DNA of 64,000 bases. Origin: UBA7662 sp036787895. Its GTDB lineage: Bacteria > Bacteroidota > Bacteroidia > UBA7662. The notes below the pieces were generated by a model. It searched no databases. It saw only the letters and a program-made list of their open reading frames with translations, and was not told the DNA's origin. The stretch's first letter is position 1; each line of letters begins with the position of its first letter. Of the stretch, positions 17,280 through 25,252 are shown piece by piece. The stretch is from the NCBI GenBank assembly GCA_036787895.1, contig DAIQOK010000004.1:1-64000 (forward strand), read 5' to 3'. The position numbers and the translations under genes are program-made.

Positions 17280-18850
17280 GGTTGTTGGCCATTTTGGTGG
17301 TTATGGGCCTTTTGTATTCCTGTGCCAACGTAGTTCCTCCCACAGGTGGGGAACCAGATAAATCGCCACCGGAGTTTGTACAGGCCTCACCGCCCAATTA
17401 TACCATCGGCTATAAGGGTAAACCTATTCGTATCGATTTTGACGAATACATCAAAATCCAAAACCCCAAAAACATTCTGATTTCTCCCAGCCTGGAAATT
17501 AAACCCGAAATTAAAGAAAGATACAGGTCTGTTTATGTAGATTTAAAGGGGCAGACACTCAGTGAAAATACCACTTATACCATCAATTTTGCCAGTTCTA
17601 TCGTCGATATTAACGAAAACAACAAGCAAACAAATTTTCGTTATGTATTCAGCACCGGCGATTACCTTGATTCGCTAAAAATAACAGGTCAGGTTATTTC
17701 TGCCGAAAAAAGGACACCTGAATCCGATGTTATTGTCGGCCTCTATCCCGAGGCATGGGGCGATTCTGCCTTGTATAAACACAAGCCGTTTTATTTCGCA
17801 CGAACGAATGCCGAAGGAAGCTTTAGTCTGGAAAACTTAAAATATGGACGATTCCGCTTATTCGCTTTTAAAGACGATAATAACAACCTGACCTTCCAGC
17901 CAACAGAGCCCATGGCGTATTTGGATACCGTTATAGCGATAGATACCTTACCGATTTCGTTTAAAATGCCATTATTCATGGACCAGGAAGCGGATCGAAA
18001 GCCTAAAGAAGTGCGGAATACATCACCCGGACTGATTCGGGTGAAATATGCCTTTCCTTTGGATACCGCTTTAAAGGTTGTTTTGCTGAACAGCCAGGCA
18101 AAATTTAGTTGGGAGGTACAAGGAGATAGTTTGATGCTTTACCATCTCGACCAGGAAGTTGATACCCTGCGTTTTTTGGTAGTTAAGCCGAATACTACCG
18201 ATACCATCAAGGTTGTGAACCGCAAGCCGGGTGAAAGGGGCTATGGCAGATTAACCGTCCAAAAGCGGGCAAGTAATACACCTTCAATTTATGAGCCATT
18301 AGAATTGGTTCTGAATCATCCAATTGAGCGGATAGACACTACGGGTTTCACGTGGAAAATGGATTCAACCGTGGTTAATTTGCCCTTTAAGATTAACCAA
18401 CAGGGGACCAGCTTGACTATACAGCCAGAATTTGTAGCTGATAGCCGTTATGAGTTGTTTATCGATAGTGCTGCCTTGGTAGATATATATGGACAAGCCT
18501 CCGACACTTTTCGAATTTTGCTGAACAGTGGCAACGCTGAATTATTCGGAACCCTTATCCTTAACGATCTAGATAGTTTACAGTTAGGCGATTTAATTCA
18601 ACTGTTTGATGAACAAGGTAAATTGAAATTACAGGCCGTTTGGCAAGGAGAAAGTAGTTTGAAGTTTGAGCGTTTAAGGGCAATTGGCTATAAGTTGCGG
18701 GTAGTACGTGATGCAAACAAAAATGGCCGCTTTGATAACGGAAGTTTTATCCTCCGCCGACAACCTGAAATGTTATGGCATGTTCCTGATCTGATTAGAT
18801 TACGATCAAACTGGGAACTCGAATTGAGTTTGGCAGGCTTGATTAAATAA
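17276..18850 (+). CDS. Ig-like (Big_5/SbsA-type) domain lipoprotein
   Basis: Protein of 524 residues beginning MRLLAILVVMGLLYSCANVVPPTGGEPDKSPPE: signal peptide II with lipobox LYSC, Cys at about residue 16. The first mature domain (ASPPNYTIGYKGKPIRIDFDEYIK...NTTYTINFASSIVDINENN) is a bacterial Ig-like fold, followed by a carboxypeptidase-regulatory-like segment (YGRFRLFAFKDDNNN) and more beta domains. Conserved in Bacteroidota, probably surface or periplasmic, function unknown. It converges with nadB, overlapping its 3' end by 8 bp. It contains parS-like site 3. Confidence 0.85.
   Translation: MRLLAILVVMGLLYSCANVVPPTGGEPDKSPPEFVQASPPNYTIGYKGKPIRIDFDEYIKIQNPKNILISPSLEIKPEIKERYRSVYVDLKGQTLSENTTYTINFASSIVDINENNKQTNFRYVFSTGDYLDSLKITGQVISAEKRTPESDVIVGLYPEAWGDSALYKHKPFYFARTNAEGSFSLENLKYGRFRLFAFKDDNNNLTFQPTEPMAYLDTVIAIDTLPISFKMPLFMDQEADRKPKEVRNTSPGLIRVKYAFPLDTALKVVLLNSQAKFSWEVQGDSLMLYHLDQEVDTLRFLVVKPNTTDTIKVVNRKPGERGYGRLTVQKRASNTPSIYEPLELVLNHPIERIDTTGFTWKMDSTVVNLPFKINQQGTSLTIQPEFVADSRYELFIDSAALVDIYGQASDTFRILLNSGNAELFGTLILNDLDSLQLGDLIQLFDEQGKLKLQAVWQGESSLKFERLRAIGYKLRVVRDANKNGRFDNGSFILRRQPEMLWHVPDLIRLRSNWELELSLAGLIK
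18344..18359. other. parS-like site 3 (inside Ig-like lipoprotein gene)
   Basis: On the minus strand the 16-mer reads TTTTCCACGTGAAACC. It keeps the exact 13-mer TTCCACGTGAAAC of the two other sites and differs from TGTTnCACGTGAAACA at the second and last positions. It lies 3.8 kb from site 2, within codons of the preceding gene. Confidence 0.6.
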
Positions 18851-20435
18851 TGGTATCGCTAAAAGAAGAAGCTTTTTTAGGATAATCTGTGGTATAATGC
18901 AAGCCACGACTTTCTTCCCGCATTTTAGCACACTTTACAATGGTATAAGCCACTTTTAGGATGTTACGTTGCTCCAGCAGCCTAACCGACAATTTGGTTT
19001 CAGTATAGAGACGCTCTGTTTCTTTATGTAAAATTTCCAAACGCTCCCAAGCACGCGACAAGCGTTTTTTATTGCGAACAATGCCGACATACGAATTCAT
19101 GATGGCCTGGGTTTCTTTCAAATTCTGACTTATTAGTACCAGTTCGTCCGGCTCAGAAGTGCCCGAGTCATTCCAGTCGGGTATTTGTTCCTGCCAGTTT
19201 AACGCTGTGTGAGTTTCGCGTACCGCTTGAAAAATACGATCTGCAAAAACAGTAGCTTCAAGTAAACTGTTGGAAGCCAGTCGGTTTGCTCCATGGAGCC
19301 CGGTCGATGCGCATTCACCGCAGGCGTACAGTTGCTGAATATTGGTGCGGCCGTAATGATCGACTTGAATGCCTCCCACGAGATAGTGCATAGCAGGGGC
19401 TACCGGCACGGCTTCTTTACGCATATTAATGCCTATGCTCAGGCATTTTTGATAAATGTTCGGGAAATGCGACAGCATGATATCTTCCGGAATATGTCGG
19501 CAATCAAGCAAAACATAATCATTACCTGTTTTTTTAAGCTCACTGTCGATGGCGCGTGCGGTTATATCGCGAGGTGCGAGCGACTTGCGTTTGTCGTAAT
19601 TGTGCATGAACTCTCTGCCATCCTGGTTTTTGAGCACGCCACCATAGCCGCGTACAGCTTCACTGATAAGGAAAGCGGGATGTTCACCCGGATTATACAG
19701 AGCCGTTGGATGAAATTGGATGAACTCCATATTGCGGAGTTTCGCTTTGGCCCTGTAAGCCATGGCTATACCATCACCTGTGGCAATAACGGGGTTAGTG
19801 GTCGTTTGGTAGACGTGCCCCGCACCACCGGTGGCCAAAACAACCGATTTTGCCAGTATGGTTTCAATCTGATTAGTTGCTGTATTAAGTACATATACAC
19901 CATAACAGCAAATGTCCCGGGTTTTTTTGTTGACCTCTTGACCCAGGTGGTGTTGTGTAATCAAGTCGACCGCAAATTTATGACTGTAAAGGGTAATGTT
20001 GGGATTGCCATATATCTGCTCAAGCAGTGCGCGTTCAATTTCAAAGCCGGTCATGTCTTTGTGATGTAGTACCCGATGAACGCTGTGACCGCCTTCTCGC
20101 GCCAGATCATAATAACCCGCTTCATTTTGGTCGAAACGCGCACCCATGTCTATGATTTCACGTATCCTCGCCGGGCCCTCTTTGATGACGAAATCTACTA
20201 CAGCTTCATCACAGCCACCATCACCGCAGTTGAGGGTATCATCGATATGTTTTTCGAAACTGTCTTTGAGCAAATCAGTGACTACAGCTACGCCGCCTTG
20301 GGCATATTTGGTGTTCGATTCGTCCTCATCACTTTTGGTGATAATGCACACTTTTCCAATTTGTGCGGCTTTTAGTCCAAAACTTAAACCCGCTATACCC
20401 GAGCCCACGACGATGAAATCAAACTTTTCTTGCAT
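18843..20435 (-). CDS. nadB: L-aspartate oxidase
   Basis: Protein of 530 residues; FAD enzyme producing iminoaspartate for NadA. N-terminal FAD fold FDFIVVGSGIAGLSFGLKAA; DESNTKYAQGGVA; RVLHHKDMTG; VLATGGAGHVYQTTTNP; EFIQFHPTALY; APAMHYLVGGIQVD; CGECASTGLHGANRLASNSLLEA, all diagnostic of NadB rather than succinate dehydrogenase. C-terminal helical domain ends in TTDYPKKASS. Start at ATG 20435 (MQEKFDF) is chosen; another ATG 24 bp upstream is possible. Upstream it is divergent from a small secreted-protein gene. Confidence 0.96.
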   Translation of the reverse strand: MQEKFDFIVVGSGIAGLSFGLKAAQIGKVCIITKSDEDESNTKYAQGGVAVVTDLLKDSFEKHIDDTLNCGDGGCDEAVVDFVIKEGPARIREIIDMGARFDQNEAGYYDLAREGGHSVHRVLHHKDMTGFEIERALLEQIYGNPNITLYSHKFAVDLITQHHLGQEVNKKTRDICCYGVYVLNTATNQIETILAKSVVLATGGAGHVYQTTTNPVIATGDGIAMAYRAKAKLRNMEFIQFHPTALYNPGEHPAFLISEAVRGYGGVLKNQDGREFMHNYDKRKSLAPRDITARAIDSELKKTGNDYVLLDCRHIPEDIMLSHFPNIYQKCLSIGINMRKEAVPVAPAMHYLVGGIQVDHYGRTNIQQLYACGECASTGLHGANRLASNSLLEATVFADRIFQAVRETHTALNWQEQIPDWNDSGTSEPDELVLISQNLKETQAIMNSYVGIVRNKKRLSRAWERLEILHKETERLYTETKLSVRLLEQRNILKVAYTIVKCAKMREESRGLHYTTDYPKKASSFSDTII

Positions 20436-20493
20436 GACAAATAAAACGGACACTTGCATCCAAAGTTCTAAAGCTTTCTTATATTCGTGTAAT

Positions 20494-20501
20494 TAATTTT
20501 G
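20494..20501 (+). promoter_or_regulatory. -7 element TAATTTTG before small secreted protein
   Basis: Exact match to TAnnTTTG, 16 bp before the ATG at 20518, in the 82 bp between the divergent nadB and small-protein genes. No clear TTTG -33 element. Confidence 0.4.
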
Positions 20502-20517
20502 TAATGTACCGACTGTC

Positions 20518-20721
20518 ATGAAAAAAATATTGCTTACCCTCGCTCTTTTTGCTACTGTAACTGCTGTTGCCAACGCTAGTGTGGGCGATAAAAAGAAAAA
20601 ATCGAAAGAGAAGGCGAAAACGGAACAAACCGACAAAAAGGAAGGCTGTTCCGAAGCTAAATCCTGCTGCAGCAAAAAGCCCGCAACAGAAACAGCCAAG
20701 CCTACTGAGAAAAAGGATTAA
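20518..20721 (+). CDS. Small secreted Lys-rich, Cys-containing protein (67 aa)
   Basis: Hypothetical protein with an obvious signal peptide (MKKILLTLALFATVTAVANA) followed by a mature peptide of about 47 residues very rich in Lys/Glu/Thr and containing CSEAKSCC. No lipobox. It has its own -7 element and a strong intrinsic terminator downstream (20779-20815), so it is a monocistronic gene rather than a chance frame. Function unknown; the CxxxxCC cluster in a charged peptide could bind metal, which is speculation. Confidence 0.7.
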   Translation: MKKILLTLALFATVTAVANASVGDKKKKSKEKAKTEQTDKKEGCSEAKSCCSKKPATETAKPTEKKD

Positions 20722-20726
20722 GCGTA

Positions 20727-20757
20727 CTTTTAACACAGATTTCGCTGAGTTAAGAGA
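20727..20757 (-). repeat. Decayed copy of the TTTTTAAC-bounded palindromic repeat
   Basis: Read on the minus strand this stretch (CTTAACTCAGCGAAA..., then TCTGTGTTAAAAG) resembles the right half of the repeats at 41451-41541 and 44801-44892 (AACTCTGTGAAA ... CTCTGTGTTAAAAA). It is short and diverged, so it is a tentative assignment. Confidence 0.35.
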
Positions 20758-20778
20758 ATTTTACAGCGTATTTTGATG

Positions 20779-20815
20779 AACCGCCAATCTGTATTCAGGT
20801 TGGCGGTTTCTTTTA
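20779..20815. terminator. Intrinsic terminator after small secreted protein
   Basis: Perfect 9 bp stem AACCGCCAA / TTGGCGGTT (20779-20787 and 20800-20808) with a 12 nt loop, followed by TCTTTT. The A-rich left side means it can also terminate weakly on the minus strand, but the T-run is on the plus strand. Confidence 0.85.
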
Positions 20816-20837
20816 AACGCTTGCTGGAATTATTCAA

Positions 20838-21482
20838 TTATTTTTTCTCTCCAAAAGCCAGATCGCCGGCATCTCCCAGTCCGGGCACGATATAAGCTTT
20901 GGCGGTAAGCTCCTTGTCGATGGCAGCGGCGAATATTTTGGCTTGGGGCATGTGTTTACGCACATAATTTACGCCCTGCTCGGAGGCAATGGCAGTCACC
21001 ACATACACATCTGATGGCTTACCGAATTTTAGCAGTTCTTTGAAACTCAACACCAGCGAAGTGCCCGTGGCAAGCATGGGGTCACTTAGAATGAGAATAC
21101 GGCCTTCGAGTGGGGGACAGGAAGCGTATTCGACCTTAACTTCAAACGAATGGTCTTTATGGTGATAGCGATAGGCTGAAATAAAGGCGTTATCGGCACC
21201 ATCGAAATAATTGAGTAAGCCTTGATGCAAGGGCAGGCCGGCACGCAAAATTGTAGCTAAAACGGGCTGTTCCGGCAGCAACATTTCATCGGCTTCGCCT
21301 AATGGCGTTTTTACGGAGCTACTTTTATACGTCAACAGTTTGCTCAGCTCATAACCACACACTTCCCCTATGCGCTCCAGATTACGCCGGAAGCGCATGC
21401 GGTCTTGTTGAATGTTTTTGTCGCGTATTTCAGCTACAAAATGACGGAGTACCGAAGTTTGTTTGTTCAGATCATATACCAT
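20838..21482 (-). CDS. upp: Uracil phosphoribosyltransferase
   Basis: Protein of 214 residues converting uracil and PRPP to UMP. Family signatures: TPLGEADEMLLPEQPVLATILRAGLPLHQGLLNYFDGADNAFISAYR and the PRPP loop LILSDPMLATGTSLVLS; C-terminal YIVPGLGDAGDLAFGEKK is the uracil-binding end. It is the last gene of a four-gene minus-strand operon: its start overlaps the FemAB-like gene by 11 bp. The link between pyrimidine salvage and a surface operon is probably only positional. Confidence 0.96.
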   Translation of the reverse strand: MVYDLNKQTSVLRHFVAEIRDKNIQQDRMRFRRNLERIGEVCGYELSKLLTYKSSSVKTPLGEADEMLLPEQPVLATILRAGLPLHQGLLNYFDGADNAFISAYRYHHKDHSFEVKVEYASCPPLEGRILILSDPMLATGTSLVLSFKELLKFGKPSDVYVVTAIASEQGVNYVRKHMPQAKIFAAAIDKELTAKAYIVPGLGDAGDLAFGEKK

Positions 21483-22350
21483 GTTTCCAAAGGCTTAGTG
21501 GCCAGGGAAGCCTGCTGTAACTCACCCTCGTATAAATATAAGGTTTTGCACCGAAACCGCTGTAAAAACGCTGCAATCCGGCAATCATTGAACCTTCAAA
21601 GTCAAAAACAAGCCCCTGTCCACAATAGTTAATCAGTAAATGATCGACGAGCTGGTGCATGGCATTTAAATTTTTGCCAGCCGGTGCGTTTACGGCCAAC
21701 TGATAATACCGCTGATTTCCATGATGTAAAATCGCACATGCTGCAACGAGTTTTTCATTGGCATAAGCGCCATAAATTTGCCAGCCTAGCCCGGGATGCC
21801 GAAGAAGCGTCTCGGCTTGTGCATAAAATCGCTTCGGTAAGCGGGTTTTATTTGGTAGATGCGTCCTCAAAAAGGGTAAAAACTCATCGACTGCAAGGTT
21901 ATTGCGCAACAGTAGACTTGCGGGCTTTTTGAGGAGGCGCTTCAGGTGTTGACTGTAATTTTCCCGTAGCAACAGTGGGTTTTCGGGCAAGTTCAGGCGA
22001 TAGGTTAGCCTTTCCTGGCTTTTCCAGCCCCTGGGGGGCTCAAAACCGGTGGTGTCGAGACAAAAATCGAGTTGATGAAATTGTTGTTGAAGGGAAGTAA
22101 GTAGCTGATCATAATCTACTTTTTGCGGCTTTTTCTCTCCAATCAAAGCGAAATGCTGGGTGAGTAATGGCTGCTCCAAAAGTCGATACCAAGCTAGTCG
22201 GCGGGGGGTCAACGGAAAAAGAAAATTTCCAGATGAAAATAGCGTCCAGCCGGGATGGACGATGGTCAGGTAGTCGGGCAGCAGGTATGGGCTGTGCCCG
22301 GGTTGATGCGCCAACAAGCTAAGGTAGTGCTGGATATTGCCGTTTTTCAT
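21472..22350 (-). CDS. FemAB/GNAT-fold acyltransferase-like protein
   Basis: Protein of 292 residues. The C-terminal half has the pattern of FemAB-like N-acyltransferases: IYGAYANEKLVAACAILHHGNQRYYQLAVNA, a helical segment (MHQLVDHLLINYC) and VFDFEGSMIAGLQRFYSGFGAKPYIY, the last being the conserved GS(x)nRFYxxFGAxPxxY signature. Cytoplasmic. Such proteins transfer amino-acyl or other acyl groups to envelope precursors. The ATG at 22350 is chosen: it overlaps the upstream deacetylase stop as ATGA. The donor and acceptor are unknown; the glycosyltransferase and deacetylase neighbours point to a surface glycan. Confidence 0.78.
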   Translation of the reverse strand: MKNGNIQHYLSLLAHQPGHSPYLLPDYLTIVHPGWTLFSSGNFLFPLTPRRLAWYRLLEQPLLTQHFALIGEKKPQKVDYDQLLTSLQQQFHQLDFCLDTTGFEPPRGWKSQERLTYRLNLPENPLLLRENYSQHLKRLLKKPASLLLRNNLAVDEFLPFLRTHLPNKTRLPKRFYAQAETLLRHPGLGWQIYGAYANEKLVAACAILHHGNQRYYQLAVNAPAGKNLNAMHQLVDHLLINYCGQGLVFDFEGSMIAGLQRFYSGFGAKPYIYTRVSYSRLPWPLSLWKHGI

Positions 22351-23657
22351 ACTTTGGCGGCAGCTAAAAGTTCGGCATAAACCCGTTGCCAGCCGGCCCA
22401 GCCATCGGGAGTGGAAAAGCTGCTGTTGTGCCATAAGCTCACAAATGTTCCTCCCACGGCTTTACATTCTGAGATGAGTTGTTGTGACTTTTGAATAGCC
22501 TGGTCAGGATTGAGCTGGAGATACTGTTTCAAACTTACATCCATCAAAACAGTGGGATAAATTTTGAGTCGGATGGGACTTTCATGGTCTAAATCATAAA
22601 AAAAATGAGGTGTTGCAGTACCTGAGCGAAAGCCGGGCGCGGCGGCATAAGCCATGCTGAAATCAGCAGTGAAATCTCTTTTAACAAGCTGCTGATAGGT
22701 CTGAGGGAGTCGAAGTTTTAGAAAATGCTGCCGGCTAAGCTCTACAGGGCGGTTTAATACCTGCTCCAAAAGTTTTTTTTCCCGGTCGATTAACCGCTGA
22801 TCCTGAGTAGAACGCACACTGGGGTGGAGGCCAATAATATTTCTGTCGGCCAAAGTACGGATGTGCTCCCTGAAGTGGTCGTTATGTGGATTATGCGCAT
22901 TGTCATGTAAGCCATAATCTCCCATGAGGATAAAATAAATGGGCGACACGCCAAATTTTTGGTGCTGCGTATTGAGCCAATCGTAGGTGTCGAAAGGGTC
23001 AATTTCACCACCTGACAAAACGCGTAATCGGCAGCGGAAGGCATTCCAACGACCGAATTGTAGCTCTTTCAGTAGCCCCCCGAGCTGACGCACCCAGCTT
23101 TTTTGGCGATAGGCATACAATTGGTCGATATCAACGGTGGGCTGAAAACTATATTTATTCGGTGCCAGACTAAGCTCGGGCCATTTTTGTTGTAAAATCT
23201 CTCGTAATTGCCCCACCCAGCGGTCGACGATAGCTGTTTCTAAAAAACCTTCCCGCCAGGCAATACTTTCGGTATGTAAAAAGCGGTCGTGTTCATCGCT
23301 GCGATGAGGCAGGTACTCTTCGTAACGTGAAACCAGGTAAAAAACAGCCGCAAAAATGTCATAGGGCAAACTATAACGTTTGCTAGTACGGAAAAGCGTT
23401 TTGAGGTCATTATGCTGACCAATAGCTATTTGTTGGTCTTTTAAGCCCTTTTCAAACAATAACTCAACGGCGCGAACGGTTAAAGCGCCATCCACTGCAA
23501 TAGGGTTAGCTGCATAGATCAATCGAGGCCCGCTTGCTTCCCGAAAAGCGGTTTCGTCTTGGGTAAGCTGGTAAGAAGTGCCCAACAGCGTATGAAAGAC
23601 GAGATCGAGACTGTAGCGCAGTCGGCTCGAATAGCGGTCGGAATAAATAAGAATCAT
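22347..23657 (-). CDS. Polysaccharide deacetylase family protein (DUF7033-type N-terminus)
   Basis: Protein of 436 residues. The N-terminal half (YSDRYSSRLRYSLDLVFHTLLG, IYAANPIAVDGALTV, YDIFAAVFYLVSRYEEYLPHRSDEHDRF) is the DUF7033-like region found in Bacteroidota deacetylases. The C-terminal half is a NodB-like barrel: FQPTVDIDQLYAY (metal Asp), IIGLHPSVRS (His), DFSMAYAAAPGFRSGTATPHFFYD and FVSLWHNSSFS. It should remove acetyl groups from a surface glycan. ATG 23657 (MILIYSDRYS) overlaps the upstream gene stop by 4 bp. Central gene of the operon. Confidence 0.85.
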   Translation of the reverse strand: MILIYSDRYSSRLRYSLDLVFHTLLGTSYQLTQDETAFREASGPRLIYAANPIAVDGALTVRAVELLFEKGLKDQQIAIGQHNDLKTLFRTSKRYSLPYDIFAAVFYLVSRYEEYLPHRSDEHDRFLHTESIAWREGFLETAIVDRWVGQLREILQQKWPELSLAPNKYSFQPTVDIDQLYAYRQKSWVRQLGGLLKELQFGRWNAFRCRLRVLSGGEIDPFDTYDWLNTQHQKFGVSPIYFILMGDYGLHDNAHNPHNDHFREHIRTLADRNIIGLHPSVRSTQDQRLIDREKKLLEQVLNRPVELSRQHFLKLRLPQTYQQLVKRDFTADFSMAYAAAPGFRSGTATPHFFYDLDHESPIRLKIYPTVLMDVSLKQYLQLNPDQAIQKSQQLISECKAVGGTFVSLWHNSSFSTPDGWAGWQRVYAELLAAAKV

Positions 23658-24763
23658 GCCTTTAACGAAGATAGGGTTTCGCGCCACAATTGGTCGTAAT
23701 CTGGAAAAGAGCGCGGCAGAAAACCGCTGAAATGGCTGGTAGTAGCGATTAAAGCAGTCAGATTTAACGCATTTTGAGGCTGGAAAGCAGCGATTTTTCG
23801 CTCCATCAGCCTTTGGGCCAGGTATTCCTGTTCGGCCTGGCCTGGCGTAGGCACAAAAACAGCCCTGGCACTCAAATGTTGTAAATCCATGATGGTGCTG
23901 TAGCCCGATCTCGATATGATCAATTCATGACGATTAATTTCGTGACTCAACGCCTCCGGCTCCAGGTAATCATAACATTGGAAATCCGGAATGGAGCCGC
24001 TTATAGCCGGTAAAGACAGGTTTTTTCCAACTAAACCGCGTACCAATGTGATGCGATAAGTAGTGCCAGCCAATTGTTGTAGTAGTAGCGCTTCCAGCAG
24101 GCTGCGTTGTGGCTCGGGGCCGGATAAAAGCAACAATAAGCTGTTTTGTGCTGGATTTTTAATGCCAGGCCGAAGTCGGGATAAAGGGCCAATATACCGC
24201 AAAGGCAGTTTGTCGCCATCGTGAGAAAGCGCACCGGCCAGGTTGTCGGTTGGTGAGGCGAAATCGGGCACCCATATTTCCTGGAAAGGAGCAAAAAGCG
24301 GTTTACGGAAGGTTTTCCAGCTGTTTTCCCATAGTTTTTGCAGCAAAAGCCAGCTTTGTGGCGGCATTAGCCGGAGTTGGTGGGTGATTAAGATCGAAGG
24401 GATTTTTGGATGATACAACCCATAACGGTTGTCGCTGACAATAAGATCAACCTTGTTATTAGCCGTATAACGCCTGATGAGTTGGTTTTCGTGGTGGATG
24501 TTTTTTAAAAAACGCGGACTTTGCCAAAGTGCCGACCAACTCGCGTTTTTACCATAAACCACCTCGTTTTCTGCCAAGGAAAGCAACTTCAGCTGGGGGT
24601 AGTGCAGCCGCCATAAGCTGGCAGCATCACCACTGCTGGCTAATACCACTTCATGACCGAGACCAATCAACGCATCGATAAGTGGCATGGAGCGGGTAGC
24701 ATGACCCAGCCCCCAGTCAAGGGCACCAAATAAGATGGTTTTACTTTTTTCGTTCGTATTCAT
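23654..24763 (-). CDS. MurG-like (GT28-type) glycosyltransferase
   Basis: Protein of 369 residues. N-terminal Rossmann domain starts ILFGALDWGLGHATRSMPLIDALIGLGHEVVLAS, with the glycine-rich GLGHATR acceptor loop typical of GT-B enzymes of the MurG/MGDG-synthase type; the C-terminal domain has ISRSGYSTIMDLQHLSARAVFVPTPGQAEQEYLA, matching the nucleotide-sugar-binding signature (SGxxTxxE...P...QxxNA). No signal peptide. First gene of the operon that continues with deacetylase, FemAB-like and upp, all overlapping. The sugar transferred is unknown. Confidence 0.85.
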   Translation of the reverse strand: MNTNEKSKTILFGALDWGLGHATRSMPLIDALIGLGHEVVLASSGDAASLWRLHYPQLKLLSLAENEVVYGKNASWSALWQSPRFLKNIHHENQLIRRYTANNKVDLIVSDNRYGLYHPKIPSILITHQLRLMPPQSWLLLQKLWENSWKTFRKPLFAPFQEIWVPDFASPTDNLAGALSHDGDKLPLRYIGPLSRLRPGIKNPAQNSLLLLLSGPEPQRSLLEALLLQQLAGTTYRITLVRGLVGKNLSLPAISGSIPDFQCYDYLEPEALSHEINRHELIISRSGYSTIMDLQHLSARAVFVPTPGQAEQEYLAQRLMERKIAAFQPQNALNLTALIATTSHFSGFLPRSFPDYDQLWRETLSSLKA

Positions 24764-24802
24764 CGAACCTTTCTTCCCAGCATTTACTTATTCCTTAGCT
24801 TT

Positions 24803-24949
24803 ATGCCCATGTTACAGCGTTGTAAAACTACCATCCTTTTTGCCTTATTGTGTTTATTTCTGGCTTCCTGCGCCTCTAAAAGAGGCTGTGACTGCCCTTC
24901 ATTCGGACAAGCAAAGCCAGTAATTGAAAAAACGGACAAAAAAGTCTGA
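24803..24949 (+). CDS. Small lipoprotein (48 aa)
   Basis: Short gene encoding a protein with signal peptide II: hydrophobic stretch TILFALLCLFL followed by the lipobox LASC, Cys23. The mature part is only about 26 residues, begins CASKRGCDCPSFGQ and ends in a Lys-rich tail. The CDCP pair could bind metal or form a disulfide. It lies between the divergent glycosyltransferase operon and feoA. Similar short RGCDCP lipoproteins exist in other Bacteroidota as I recall, without known function. Confidence 0.65.
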   Translation: MPMLQRCKTTILFALLCLFLASCASKRGCDCPSFGQAKPVIEKTDKKV

Positions 24950-24977
24950 TAGCATTTCGGATATCGCGAACTTGGGC

Positions 24978-24985
24978 TAACTTTG
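24978..24985 (+). promoter_or_regulatory. -7 element TAACTTTG before feoAB
   Basis: Exact match to TAnnTTTG, 27 bp before the feoA GTG. A TTTC at 24955-24958 is at roughly the right distance for a degenerate -33 element. No Fur-box-like inverted repeat was recognised. Confidence 0.45.
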
Positions 24986-25012
24986 CGCTGTTTATAAACA
25001 ATCTAAATAGGC

Positions 25013-25252
25013 GTGAAGCTGAGTCAACTCAAATCCGGCGATGATGCCCAGATCAAGTCTTTAGGAAATCATCCTATCGCCAACAAATTACTGGAGATGG
25101 GCTGTTTACCTGGAGAAAGGCTTAAGGTGAGACGAATTGCCCCTTTTGGCGACCCCATGGCAATACATATTTTGGGTTATGAGTTGGCGCTGCGGAAGGA
25201 TGAAGCAGAGGCTATTGACGTGGAATTATTACCGAAATCGCCTTTTCTGTGA
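25013..25252 (+). CDS. feoA: Ferrous iron transport protein A
   Basis: Protein of 79 residues with the SH3-like FeoA fold: MKLSQLKSGDDAQIKSL, LLEMGCLPGERLKVRRIAPFGDPMAIHILGYELALRKDEAEAIDVE, the MGxxPGxxxxxxxxAPxGDPxxxxxxGxxxxLRxxEA pattern being diagnostic. Cytoplasmic regulator of FeoB. Start is GTG at 25013. Its stop overlaps the feoB GTG start by 3 bases within a GTGA arrangement, indicating coupled translation. Confidence 0.95.
   Translation: MKLSQLKSGDDAQIKSLGNHPIANKLLEMGCLPGERLKVRRIAPFGDPMAIHILGYELALRKDEAEAIDVELLPKSPFL

Noticed and set aside
19293..20069. Long open frame (258 codons) on the plus strand
   Set aside because: It is fully antisense to nadB, whose family motifs are intact; the plus-strand translation has no recognisable features.
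23331..23346. Additional parS-like site (AACGTGAAACC)
   Set aside because: Only one half matches; four or more mismatches to the consensus in the other half.
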